This document shows positions 55,915-64,000 of a DNA stretch of 64,000 nucleotides, in pieces. The DNA is from Pseudomonadota bacterium (GTDB lineage Bacteria; Pseudomonadota; Gammaproteobacteria; Arenicellales; UBA868). The position numbers and the translations under genes are program-made. Location of the stretch: NCBI GenBank assembly GCA_018661145.1, contig JABJIU010000012.1, positions 1 through 64,000 on the forward strand, read 5' to 3'. The notes below the pieces were generated by a model that ran no database searches, was not told the DNA's origin, and saw only the letters and a list, made by a program, of their open reading frames with translations. The stretch's first letter is position 1. The number at the start of each line of letters is the position of its first letter.

Positions 55915-57924
55915 ATGCTGGTCCTAGGATGGCACGGCGGGCTCCGATCTGATGAGGCAACCGACCGAACCGGTGGCTACTCGACCCATGATGGTGCGGC
56001 GGTGCTGGTTCAAGACGGCAATATCGTTGCCGGCATAGAGGAAGAGCGGCTCAATCGAATAAAGCATTCGAATTTCTTCCCCGTTCTTAGTATCAGGTTC
56101 TGTCTTCAGCGCGCCGGCGCCCAACTGAGCGACGTTGACCTCATCGCACTGGATGCACAAGAGTCGGTGGTAGACGAATACGCGACCTTTCGTGCCCTGG
56201 TGGCACCAGAGCAACCGTTGATAAGCGGGCGCGAGATGATAGCACGCGTGTTCGAGGACATTTTCGGCGATGACGTGCGTCACAAACTACGTTTCTGCCG
56301 ACACCATTTGGCCCATATATACAGTGCTTTGTATGCATCCGGAAAACCGCATGGACTCGCCGTGGCACTCGACGGCGAGGGCGACCAACGTTCCGGCATG
56401 GTAGCGACGTTCACGGACTCCGGGATTACACCTTTACGCGAGTACTCTCCGGCTCAATCGCTAGGAGGTTTTTATACCACGGCGATCGCCATGCTTGGCT
56501 ATCGCCGCTTTGATGAGTACAAGGTAATGGGGCTTGCGCCCTACGGTGACCCCACGAAATTTCGACCACTGTTCAGCTCGCTATACTCACTTCTTCCCGA
56601 TGGTCAGTTCGAGTTCGTGCCTGATGGCCGACTTGTTAGCCTGTTCGCCGAGAAAGGCCTGTTGAGCCAGATTCGTCGGCGTGGTGAGCCCTTCACGCAG
56701 CTGCACAAAGACCTGGCCGCAAGCCTGCAGGAAGCAGTAGAACGGGTAGCCATGCACATTTTCGAACACCAGTCTCTCTCGACCGGTGAACGGACCCTAT
56801 GTTATTCTGGCGGGGTGGCGCACAACTGCACACTGAATGGGAAGTTGCTCTATAGCGGTCTGTTCGACAACATCTTTGTACAACCCGCAGCTCACGACGC
56901 AGGAAACGCGCTAGGAGCGGCGCTGGCGGCCGGCGCCGATGAGGGCATGCCCCTGAGAGTCGGGAACCGGTTAAATCTCTACCTGGGCACCGATGTGGGG
57001 ACAGAAGAGGTGATTGCAGAACGTCTGCAGGCCTGGAGCGGTTTGGTGCGTTACGAGCACCACAATGATATCACCGAACGTGCCGTTGACTTGCTTGTGG
57101 ATGGCTCAGTCATCGGTTGGGTGCAGGGGTGCTCGGAATTCGGACCGCGCGCACTGGGTAACAGAAGCATTCTGGCTGACCCACGACCACCTGAGTTCAA
57201 GCACCTCATCAACGCGATGGTCAAGAAGCGAGAAGGGTTTCGACCTTTCGCACCCTCTGTTCTAGAGGAACAACTGCACAACTTCTTTGAGGTTCCGGAC
57301 ACGTGCCAGTCCCTCCCGCATATGGTTTTCGTGGTCAGAGTCAAAGAAAAGGTACGGGAGTTACTTGGCGCAATCACCCATGTGGACGGCACAGCGCGCG
57401 TACAGACCGTCTCCCTGGACGACAACCCAAAGTATCACGCGCTAATAAAGGCTTTCGAAGATCGAACCGGCGTTCCGATACTGCTCAACACGTCCTTCAA
57501 CAACGACGTGGAACCAATAGTAGATTCAATCGACGATGCAGTGGTCTGCTTCCTGACCACCGACATCCACCATCTGGTGATCGGTAACCACCTGGTTTCC
57601 AAGCCGAAAGAGCTAGATCTACAAAGTATGCGCCTACTGATTCCGGGACTTCGGGCACATCAGAAGCTTGTACGTCAGACCCTTGAATCAGATCGTGATC
57701 ACCATCGGCATTCCATTGAGAGTACAGCGAGCGACTTCTTCGTGAAACCGGCAATAGACATCACAAGTGACACTTTTGCGGTGTTGGCGGCAGCTGATGG
57801 TGCCAGCACGCTCGATGCAATTTGTCGCGCTGCGCACGGCTCTGATGAGGAGCGGTCAGGCGCGGTTGTGAGCGAGTGTGCATATCTATGGGCTCGGCGT
57901 GCGGTAGTCCTTCTACCGACCTGA
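55915..57924 (+). CDS. O-carbamoyltransferase 2 (NodU/CmcH/NovN family)
   Basis: Second carbamoyltransferase, 669 residues, same architecture as the one at 38540-40543: YSTHDGAAVLVQDG, EERLNRIKH, CRHHLAHIYSALY, YSGGVAHNCTLNGK, GCSEFGPRALGNRSILADPR and NTSFNNDVEPIVDS. Family enzymes transfer carbamoyl from carbamoyl-adenylate to a hydroxyl. The C-terminal tail (TLDAICRAAHGSDEER to WARRAVVLLPT) has the same pattern of helices and a final hydrophobic strand as in copy 1. ATG 55915 lies 28 bases after the NRPS stop and has GAGG about eleven bases upstream. Two copies in one cluster suggest two carbamoylated positions, or one copy losing its role. The sequence immediately after its stop is the broken end of an IS256 relic. 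Confidence 0.93.
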   Translation: MLVLGWHGGLRSDEATDRTGGYSTHDGAAVLVQDGNIVAGIEEERLNRIKHSNFFPVLSIRFCLQRAGAQLSDVDLIALDAQESVVDEYATFRALVAPEQPLISGREMIARVFEDIFGDDVRHKLRFCRHHLAHIYSALYASGKPHGLAVALDGEGDQRSGMVATFTDSGITPLREYSPAQSLGGFYTTAIAMLGYRRFDEYKVMGLAPYGDPTKFRPLFSSLYSLLPDGQFEFVPDGRLVSLFAEKGLLSQIRRRGEPFTQLHKDLAASLQEAVERVAMHIFEHQSLSTGERTLCYSGGVAHNCTLNGKLLYSGLFDNIFVQPAAHDAGNALGAALAAGADEGMPLRVGNRLNLYLGTDVGTEEVIAERLQAWSGLVRYEHHNDITERAVDLLVDGSVIGWVQGCSEFGPRALGNRSILADPRPPEFKHLINAMVKKREGFRPFAPSVLEEQLHNFFEVPDTCQSLPHMVFVVRVKEKVRELLGAITHVDGTARVQTVSLDDNPKYHALIKAFEDRTGVPILLNTSFNNDVEPIVDSIDDAVVCFLTTDIHHLVIGNHLVSKPKELDLQSMRLLIPGLRAHQKLVRQTLESDRDHHRHSIESTASDFFVKPAIDITSDTFAVLAAADGASTLDAICRAAHGSDEERSGAVVSECAYLWARRAVVLLPT

Positions 57925-57925
57925 G

Positions 57926-58216
57926 CTATGCCCGCACCGTTGCCGGTTTGGATCTCCCGTTCCGGCAAATAACCTTGACGCACAACCCAGCGCCGCCCCT
58001 CGGCGTCGGTCAAATCAGCGTAAACCGCGATATGGCCCTCAACTTCAGCCTCAATCGCCTGGGCCAGAAATTGCTGCGCCTGGGCCCGAAGCCAGAAATT
58101 GCTGCGCCTGGGCCCGAAGCCAGAAATTGCTGCGCCTGGGCCCGAAGAATGTCCGTCAGAGGATCATCGGAAAATGAACTTGGATGGCGTAATTCAACAA
58201 CTGTATCGTCTCTCAT
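57926..58216 (-). pseudogene. N-terminal fragment of IS256-family transposase
   Basis: From ATG 58216 the minus strand reads MRDDTVVELRHPSSFSDDPL, then TDILRAQAQQFL, the N-terminus of IS256-type transposases. A 28-bp unit is then present three times, shifting the frame. After the repeats another frame continues QAIEAEVEGHIAVYADLTDA and EGRRWVVRQGYLPEREIQTG, which is the next conserved block. Homology stops at the end of the carbamoyltransferase gene. Only about a fifth of the usual 400-residue transposase remains and no catalytic DDE region is present, so it is a dead relic. It marks the junction between the plus-strand cluster and the inverted termination gene. Confidence 0.85.
58064..58147. 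repeat. perfect 28-bp tandem triplication
   Basis: Three identical 28-base units start at 58064, 58092 and 58120 (each begins CCAGAAATTGCTGCG and ends GGGCCCGAAG). They lie inside the IS256 relic; the two extra copies add 56 bases and so shift its reading frame. No mismatch between units means the duplication is recent or conserved by recombination. Confidence 0.97.
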
Positions 58217-58283
58217 GACGCACCCCTTTCTTCGGAAAATCGGCGTCTTCATCAACGCCAAAATACGCAACCTTCAATCTCCA

Positions 58284-61200
58284 TTAACGAGTTTCAGCCA
58301 CAGCTCCTATTTCCTCACGCAGAACGTCAGCTACCCGGGCTACCAACGGCTCTCTGAGCAAATCGAAGTGTGTCCCCTCCAGCGAAACGACCCTCAGGGA
58401 ATGCGTTACGAGGCTCTGCCAGCCGTGCTCGGAATCATTAGGGTCCAATACCGCACCTGCGATATCCTCCTGCGCGGCGAACATTAAAACGCTCCCGGCG
58501 TACGACACTGGATGGTAGGCCTCACACGCCGCACCGATGGCGCCGAAGACCCGTAGCAGTCGGCGAGCGTCCTCAACGCCGTAACCTTCTGGCACCAAGC
58601 TGGCGGCCCGAGCGCGTGAAACGACGTATTCGAGGCGACGCTCAGGATCTTGGCGAAGCAAGTCCTCTTCGGTAAGCGAGAGACTATCACCAAACAGGCT
58701 CAGGACCTGTACTACCTCATCCGCGACCAGGTCGGCAGTCATCTTCAAGGCAGAAGGCGCGTAGGTATCAACAAGCGCCACCAGCGCCACAGTATGGCCG
58801 CGAGCGCGAAGCTGTTGCGCCATCTCGTAGGCGATTAGACCACCGGCTGACCAGCCGCACAGGTGGTATGGACCCGCGGGTTGACCCACCTGAATCGCGG
58901 ACACATAGGCCGAAGCCATAGCTTCGATCGTGTCGATAGGCGTTTGCCCTTCGAGCAAACCGCTGGCCTGCAGGGCATACACCGGATACTCCGGGCCAAG
59001 CGCATTTACCAGATCACCATAGCATGAAATAGATCCGCCCGCGGGATGGACGCAATACAGCGGCGGAAATACACCCTCGCCGCGCATGGTCACCAACGGC
59101 GACCACTCCGGCAAACTTGTGCCCTGCTCACGGATCATGCGGGCCATATTTTCCACCGTGGGTTGATTCAGAACCGCAGTTAGTGGCAAATCGACACTGA
59201 ATCGCTCCCTAACCTCTGCCAGCAGCCGAACTGCCAAGAACGAGTGTCCACCCAGGTCAAAGAAATTGGACCTGACCCCGATACCCTCGCGCTCGAGTAG
59301 TATTTCCCAGACAGCAACGACTTCCGTCTCAATAGCGTCGCGGGGCTGGACTGTCAGGGCATGCTCAATCGTTGCAACGACTGGCGGTCGTAACGCGTTT
59401 CGCGCAATGCTACCCTTCGCGGTACGGGGCAACTTCAAAGACACGTCGAACAGTTCCGGCTGCATATAGTAGGGCAAGTGCGCTCTCAAGTGTTCCTGCA
59501 TGCCGCCCACATCCACCATCTTAGGCTCGGATACCTCCACGTACGCAACCAGACGAATGTGACCCGGGGTGTCTTCTCGGATCACCACCGCGACATCGCC
59601 CACCATTGGATACCGACGCAGCACGGCCTCGATCTCGGTCAGCTCAATTCGATGGCCCCGGACCTTTACCTGCGTGTCGGTGCGCCCCAGAAATTCGATC
59701 TGCCCGTCTGGCCTGAAACGCGCACGGTCACCTGTTCGATACAGACGCGCCCCCGGCACGGTGCCAAACGGATGAGGAACAAAGCGCTCCGCCGTTGCGG
59801 ACCCATTGCCAAGGTATCCGCGCGCCACGCCCAAACCGCCCAGCCACAGTTCACCCTCGCTACCAGGCACTACCGGACGCATGCCGGTGTCCAGCACGAA
59901 CGTTTCCATATTTGCCATCGGTCGACCGATCGACGGGTCCCCCCTATCACCACCCGGATGACATCGTCCAATCGTGGCGCATACCGTCACCTCAGTAGGT
60001 CCGTAAGCGTTAAGAAACGTTCGTCCTGCAGACCAACGCTCGACAAGGCTTGCCGGACACGCCTCCCCTGCCACCACCAGCGTCGACAGCCCCGGCAATG
60101 GAGCGTCGGGAAGCAGTTCCAAGACCGAGGGTACAAGCGTAACATGTGTGATGCGTTCTCGTTTTAGAAACTGATGCAGGTTATCGCCCGGGAAGAGCTC
60201 GTCACGGCTTCCCAGGACTAGGGTCGCCCCAGCTGCAAGTGTCATGGCCATCTCGGAAACGGATGCATCAAAACCGAAGGATGCGAACTGCAGAACCCGG
60301 CTTGACGCGTTCACATTAAACGCGCGAATCTGCGCCGCCGCCAAGTTCGCAAGCCCCCGGTGGTGACACGCCACCCCCTTCGGATTGCCGGTCGAGCCCG
60401 AGGTGTAAATGATGTAGGCAAGGTTGTCAGGAACTGATTCTACGTGGTCTGTTAAATCCACTTGGGCGGTATCCGCAGTCTTTGCGCTCGAATCCGGTTC
60501 CAGTGATGGGCAGGACAGATCGCCCAACCGCGCATGGCCCGTTGGGTCAGCGATCACGACTCGTGGCCCAGCCTGCCCAAGCATGTACTGGAGTCGGGCA
60601 CCCGGATTTTCTGGGTCGAGAGGCAGGAAGGCCCCACCCGCCTTCAGTACGGCAAGAACTGAAACGACGCGCGCTATCGATGGTTGAAGGCACAAACCGA
60701 CGACCCGCTCTGGGCCGACGTCGAGCCGTCTTAGACGCATAGCGAGCTGGTCCGAGCGCGCATCCAGTTCCCTATAGGTTAGGCGCTCGCCAGCACACTC
60801 GACTGCCGTTGCTTCGGGGGTTTCCGTTGCTCGAAGCCTGAACGCTGTGTGCAATAGCGTATCGTCGAGCAGCTCCGGCGCCTGCATCCACTTCGTCAGA
60901 ACCTGGGATTTCTCAGTGCTCGTCAGCAGGTCCAAGTCGGCCAGGCGCACATCAGGGTTTATAACGCCCGCAGACAATGCTTCGCCAAGGCGCCATTTGA
61001 AGCGCTCAATGGTTGACTCGTCGAACAGAGCTGGCTTGTAAGTAATCTCAAGACCCAGCGCCTCCTCAGTCGGCGACATCAGAATGGCTATGTCCTCCGT
61101 CGTAGAGGGCAACGGACCGTGCAGGCCAGTACAACGGACGGATACATCAAAAAGAGGATATCTCCCGGCCTCTTCAGAAAGCCCTAAATCCCTGACTATG

Positions 61201-61673
61201 GAGGTATGCGGATACTGCTGGTGACGGTACGCTTTTTGAGCCACACCCTTTATATGAACAAGCAGTTCACGAAAGGTCTGTCCTTCGGAGAGGTCCATCA
61301 CCAACGGCAACGCGTTGGGTTCCAAGTCTTCGCCGCGAGGCGGTGAACCCAGCACCACGACACCAGAGCCTGTAATTCGGTGGAGCACCGATGCTACAGC
61401 GGCGAGAACAACCAAGTTTACCAAACTTGGTTTGCTTTGGGTCAGTACTTTCACCTTGCTCCACGTTGCACCAGTAATGCTCGAAAGCGAGGATCCGGTG
61501 CGCGCGTCCGATGCATCCCTGTTGCAGCGATCAGCCGGCACCGTGGACGAGCCGATATCTCGCGTCAAAGCTCCTCGCCAGAAATCTCTTGCCGCCAGAG
61601 TGTCTTTGTCGAACAGAAAGAGGCCTTGCCCTTGATGGCGCTCGGGACCTGATTGTGGAAAATTACTCACCAT
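58284..61673 (-). CDS. termination NRPS: partial C-A(Tyr)-PCP-TE, inverted
   Basis: NRPS of 1129 residues from ATG 61673; a TTG at 61691 is also in frame but less likely. Residues 1 to about 235 match only the C-terminal lobe of a condensation domain (FRELLVHIKGVAQKAYRHQQ, GRYPLFDVSV) and lack any HHxxxDG, so it cannot condense by itself. A about 245-755 with TSGSTGNPKG; the code reads DASTVAAVCK, a tyrosine code. PCP S811 in GGHSFLAVR. TE about 880-1129 with GWSAGG (S942), an aspartate in LVDTYAP and histidine in LEGTHFD. It should be charged with Tyr, receive the chain through the orphan C4 domain of the protein at 45048-55886, and release the product by cyclisation or hydrolysis. It is the only biosynthetic gene on the minus strand and is separated from the rest by an IS256 relic, so it was probably inverted or moved. 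Confidence 0.95.
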   Translation of the reverse strand: MVSNFPQSGPERHQGQGLFLFDKDTLAARDFWRGALTRDIGSSTVPADRCNRDASDARTGSSLSSITGATWSKVKVLTQSKPSLVNLVVLAAVASVLHRITGSGVVVLGSPPRGEDLEPNALPLVMDLSEGQTFRELLVHIKGVAQKAYRHQQYPHTSIVRDLGLSEEAGRYPLFDVSVRCTGLHGPLPSTTEDIAILMSPTEEALGLEITYKPALFDESTIERFKWRLGEALSAGVINPDVRLADLDLLTSTEKSQVLTKWMQAPELLDDTLLHTAFRLRATETPEATAVECAGERLTYRELDARSDQLAMRLRRLDVGPERVVGLCLQPSIARVVSVLAVLKAGGAFLPLDPENPGARLQYMLGQAGPRVVIADPTGHARLGDLSCPSLEPDSSAKTADTAQVDLTDHVESVPDNLAYIIYTSGSTGNPKGVACHHRGLANLAAAQIRAFNVNASSRVLQFASFGFDASVSEMAMTLAAGATLVLGSRDELFPGDNLHQFLKRERITHVTLVPSVLELLPDAPLPGLSTLVVAGEACPASLVERWSAGRTFLNAYGPTEVTVCATIGRCHPGGDRGDPSIGRPMANMETFVLDTGMRPVVPGSEGELWLGGLGVARGYLGNGSATAERFVPHPFGTVPGARLYRTGDRARFRPDGQIEFLGRTDTQVKVRGHRIELTEIEAVLRRYPMVGDVAVVIREDTPGHIRLVAYVEVSEPKMVDVGGMQEHLRAHLPYYMQPELFDVSLKLPRTAKGSIARNALRPPVVATIEHALTVQPRDAIETEVVAVWEILLEREGIGVRSNFFDLGGHSFLAVRLLAEVRERFSVDLPLTAVLNQPTVENMARMIREQGTSLPEWSPLVTMRGEGVFPPLYCVHPAGGSISCYGDLVNALGPEYPVYALQASGLLEGQTPIDTIEAMASAYVSAIQVGQPAGPYHLCGWSAGGLIAYEMAQQLRARGHTVALVALVDTYAPSALKMTADLVADEVVQVLSLFGDSLSLTEEDLLRQDPERRLEYVVSRARAASLVPEGYGVEDARRLLRVFGAIGAACEAYHPVSYAGSVLMFAAQEDIAGAVLDPNDSEHGWQSLVTHSLRVVSLEGTHFDLLREPLVARVADVLREEIGAVAETR

Positions 61674-61728
61674 ATTCCATCTACAGCGCAATCACCCATA
61701 GCAGAATACCTGTCATTATAGGTTACGG

Positions 61729-62082
61729 TCATGATCGTCTTTCCCTCAGCCCTTGGCTGCCTGTGGAATGTTCTGGATGGCGCGCCGCCACACCGAAGAT
61801 CTCGGCGCGACACAAAGTATCAAAGGCTTCCAAATCGGTCCGGCGAATGAGATTTACTCTGTGCAACCTAATGCCGGTCAATATGACCCCGACTGCCGTG
61901 ATCGAGGTGAACAATTTGAATCTCTGCGCATAAACATAGAGCGCCATATTGGTACAAAACAAAACCAGCAACACCGTGGAGTTGATGATGGCCAGCAGCA
62001 CGGCGTTGGAGACTCCCGCAAAGAAAACGAGCCCCGTCATATCAAAATTGGATCGCCTCGAGTTACATCCGAGCAGGTGCAT
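61729..62082 (-). pseudogene. 5' stub of a second cyclic-peptide-type ABC exporter
   Basis: About 100 residues match the N-terminus of cyclic-peptide ABC exporters: a first membrane segment with GVSNAVLLAIINST, a second with LVLFCTNMALYVYAQRFKL, then the cytoplasmic helix VNLIRRTDLEAFDTLCRAEI. Homology then stops and the frame runs out as a basic, unrelated tail. Most of the permease and the whole ATPase domain are missing, so it cannot transport. An in-frame TTG at 62115 could be the original start; I used the ATG at 62082. The fragment ends about 55 bases before the termination NRPS on the same strand, as if a deletion had joined an exporter gene to it. Confidence 0.65.
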
Positions 62083-62115
62083 GAGAGAAAAGGTATTTAA
62101 AAATGCGTACTTCAA

Positions 62116-62975
62116 ACTCGCCTGTTTCCCAAGTTTCTCGCCATCGGCGACTGACGCCAGCTAATAATGGGCGACCCCTTGTCTCTTCCTTAGCAGAGAC
62201 GGCCTCGAGAGCGCCGCCCAAGCATAAAAACGGCCTAGTATAACCACCTATCAGGTTGGAGGGGCACGCATATCAATGCTAGCACTGGTGCGTCGCTGGC
62301 AGACGGCATGGCGTAAAGAAAGGGCGCCAAGAAGGACGACCGTACACGTCGACGAGATTGCAGTCTAGGTCGCCTTGGGGTTGGCAAATTATCACAATCC
62401 GAGACATATTCCTGCATTCACTTTCAAGGCCAGAAATCGGGAGACTAATAAAAGCCCTTTGGTCACAACGTGCGATTTACCTAGCGAGTGCCCAGCGTCA
62501 GAATTTGTTAGACAGACCGTCGCAATTGAATAAGAGAGCATTTTTGGTTCATCGTAGTCCCTGGAGGAGCAAAGGTGAGACCAGAACAACATCGGCAATC
62601 TGACGCCTACCAATGTTTACTTTGGGCGGGGACAGATAATTCTAATGAAGAGGGAGACAATCAAACGAAACACCATCCAGCAACTGCGCTTGCACGACCG
62701 AAAAAAACGCCGCTTAAAATGACAAATCAGATGCGCGGGACACTCAGTTAAACGATGCAGCCATCTGCCTCAAATAATCTGACCTCGGACAGTGGGTACC
62801 ATCCTAGCGGGATGTTCCGGCATCCCTCAGCTGCCCCGAGATTGGGTGGACTACGCCGAGGCCTGCCCGGAGCCATCCAATCGGCTGAGGCGGACTACCC
62901 TCGTTCGACCCGATCAGAAACACCAAAAATTAATTTGAGTTTCTGCAACTTTGATACCTGAATAGCCTAGGTATT
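62116..62975. other. 860-bp stretch without a supported gene
   Basis: No open frame here has a domain, a convincing ribosome site or base use like the neighbouring genes. A 26-codon frame near 62645 (MKRETIKRNTIQQLRLHD) resembles the start of some transposase helper proteins but ends at once. I see no tRNA, terminator or clear promoter. It is probably eroded DNA between the exporter stub and the IS3 relic. Confidence 0.5.
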
Positions 62976-63540
62976 CTAGACACCCTCGGTTCTCATTTTC
63001 TGCTGTCGTTCGAAGTCGACGGACCACAACATACCATTTCTCGCATGCTTTCGCTTTGGGTTATGGAGCATCTTGACATAGTCCGACACGTCCTGCCTCG
63101 TCTCGGCTCGCGTTTTATAGACGCTGCGCCGTCTACGTTTCCGCTTGAGCAAATTAAAGAAGCAATCCAAGACCGCGCTGTCATGACAGTTTCCGCGCCG
63201 GCTCACCGAATGCTTCAGAGTGTGCGCTTTAGGACTGACGCCCAGTCCCTGCTAGTGAACTGTCCCCCTGCCCTAGTCCGAGTAGGTCAGTACTCTGTTC
63301 TTCGGTTTCTTAAACCACACCGCAATGAGCAATGCCTGCAGGACGACATCTGTGGTCTGACGGCTTTGCATTAATCAGCCGATGAAGCGACAGGAGTAAA
63401 GATCGATCACAACGGCCAGATAAGAGAAACCTTCCCGTGAGCGAATGAGTCCTGACCCTGCGCACCAGATGAGATGGTATCAAGAATGCTGCCAGAGAAC
63501 CTGCGGTTCAGATCGGATGTCGCGGCAGTGAATGTGCAAT
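62976..63540 (-). pseudogene. decayed IS3-family transposase (IS3/IS150-like OrfB C-terminus)
   Basis: On the minus strand three frames together give an OrfB catalytic domain: REGFSYLAVVIDLYSCR (first Asp), then TTDVVLQALLIAVWFKKPK, RVLTYSD followed by a stop (second Asp), KAHTLKHSVSRRGNCHDSAV and an intact end with FFNLLKRKRRRRSVYKTRAE. Stops interrupt it at least three times, and the catalytic glutamate of the usual AESFF motif has become Asp in LDCFF. It is a different IS3 subgroup from the transposase at 1-793. The limits are approximate and I could not find its inverted repeats. Confidence 0.85.
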
Positions 63541-64000
63541 CAAGGGATTCCTGGTTCCCCAGTCACAGCCAGAACGAGTGACTCACTTTTCTTTTGCCGT
63601 TAACAAAGCCCCTATGCGTCAACTAACGCAACAATGCGGAGAGGTTGAAAACGAAACTCGCATGCGGTACACCCTTTGAGCCTGAGTCCTTTCTCTCACC
63701 ACCTGAAGATTAGACGTTATGGTCGCGGTTAAGAAAATAACCCCTAAGAAAGTGCAGTCAAAAAAGAAAACTCTGTTAGAGTTGATGCCGCGCGGTCCTT
63801 GCGAGGCACTTCCAGATGCGGCCGCGGGTGATGCGGAAACTGCGGAACCCTGCCTAGGCACGGTCGAGTGGGCAACCCATGCGGCATGTGGTATTAGCCG
63901 CCGTGATAGGCCCGTAGTGGCCAGCTTGTGATGAAGCGTCGCTCTCTTTCGCCTTGGTTCGTATCGTGGCATCAGCGGCCAGATGCAGAAATTCGTCTGT
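63541..64000. other. right-end stretch without a supported gene
   Basis: A 70-codon plus-strand frame from ATG 63719 starts Lys-rich (MVAVKKITPKKVQSKKK) but changes to an unrelated-looking Ala/Arg-rich end, and the opposite strand is open as well. Neither shows a domain or a good ribosome site. I see no RNA gene or repeat. Confidence 0.45.

Noticed and set aside
57876-58487. 203-codon plus-strand frame
   Set aside because: It runs over the carbamoyltransferase end, antisense to the IS256 relic and to the TE end of the termination NRPS, and shows no domain of its own.
62645-62722. 26-codon frame with a helix-like basic start
   Set aside because: It resembles the beginning of some transposase helper proteins but stops at once; too short to support.
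63719-63931. 70-codon plus-strand frame
   Set aside because: Lys-rich start but no domain, weak ribosome site, and the opposite strand is equally open.

Overview
The window is dominated by a hybrid fatty-acyl/polyketide/non-ribosomal-peptide assembly line of about 55 kb (6416 to 61673) for a lipopeptide that I do not recognise. Its flanks are AT-richer and full of decayed genes and insertion-sequence relics. The exporter type (cyclic-peptide ABC transporter, SyrD/PvdE-like), the IS3 and IS256 relics, the DUF697 and SPFH proteins and the DAP-type NRPS modules all fit a proteobacterium. At least seven broken or truncated elements suggest a genome or genomic island undergoing insertion and decay. 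A host-associated lifestyle is possible, but that is inference.

Left flank (1-6415): a 5'-cut IS3-family transposase; a minus-strand operon of DUF697 protein, small membrane protein, cyclic-peptide exporter and SPFH protein; a second IS3 relic; a broken lipoprotein gene with an 18-bp tandem repeat; and an orphan copy of the SPFH protein tail on the plus strand.

Core (6416-57924, all plus strand, mostly with 1-8 bp stop/start overlaps): FAAL-ACP-KS-AT-DH-KR-ACP-C-A(Thr)-PCP; KS-AT(dead)-KR-ACP; C-A(Gly)-PCP; KS-AT-KR[C-MT]-ACP; C-A(Gln)-PCP-E; a tailoring block (a dead TPR/oxygenase gene, two JmjC-like oxygenases, a carbamoyltransferase); C-A(Gln)-PCP-E; C-A(?)-PCP-C-A(?)-PCP-C-A(Pro)-PCP-C; and a second carbamoyltransferase. 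The last enzyme, a partial C followed by A(Tyr)-PCP-TE, lies on the opposite strand (58284-61673) behind an IS256 relic. Substrate calls come from reading the ten-residue A-domain code by eye against GrsA.

Predicted chain, by colinearity: activated fatty acid, one malonate unit processed to an enoyl group, Thr, malonate (3-hydroxy), Gly, malonate (3-hydroxy, 2-methyl), D-Gln, D-Gln, X, Y, Pro, Tyr, then release by the thioesterase. The Thr-plus-C2 and Gly-plus-C2 units would be statine-like gamma-amino acids. Two JmjC oxygenases and two O-carbamoyltransferases suggest hydroxylation and carbamoylation.

Right flank (57925-64000): IS256 relic with a perfect 28-bp triplication, the inverted termination gene, a stub of a second ABC exporter, and a decayed IS3 transposase. 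The rest of this flank shows no gene I can support.
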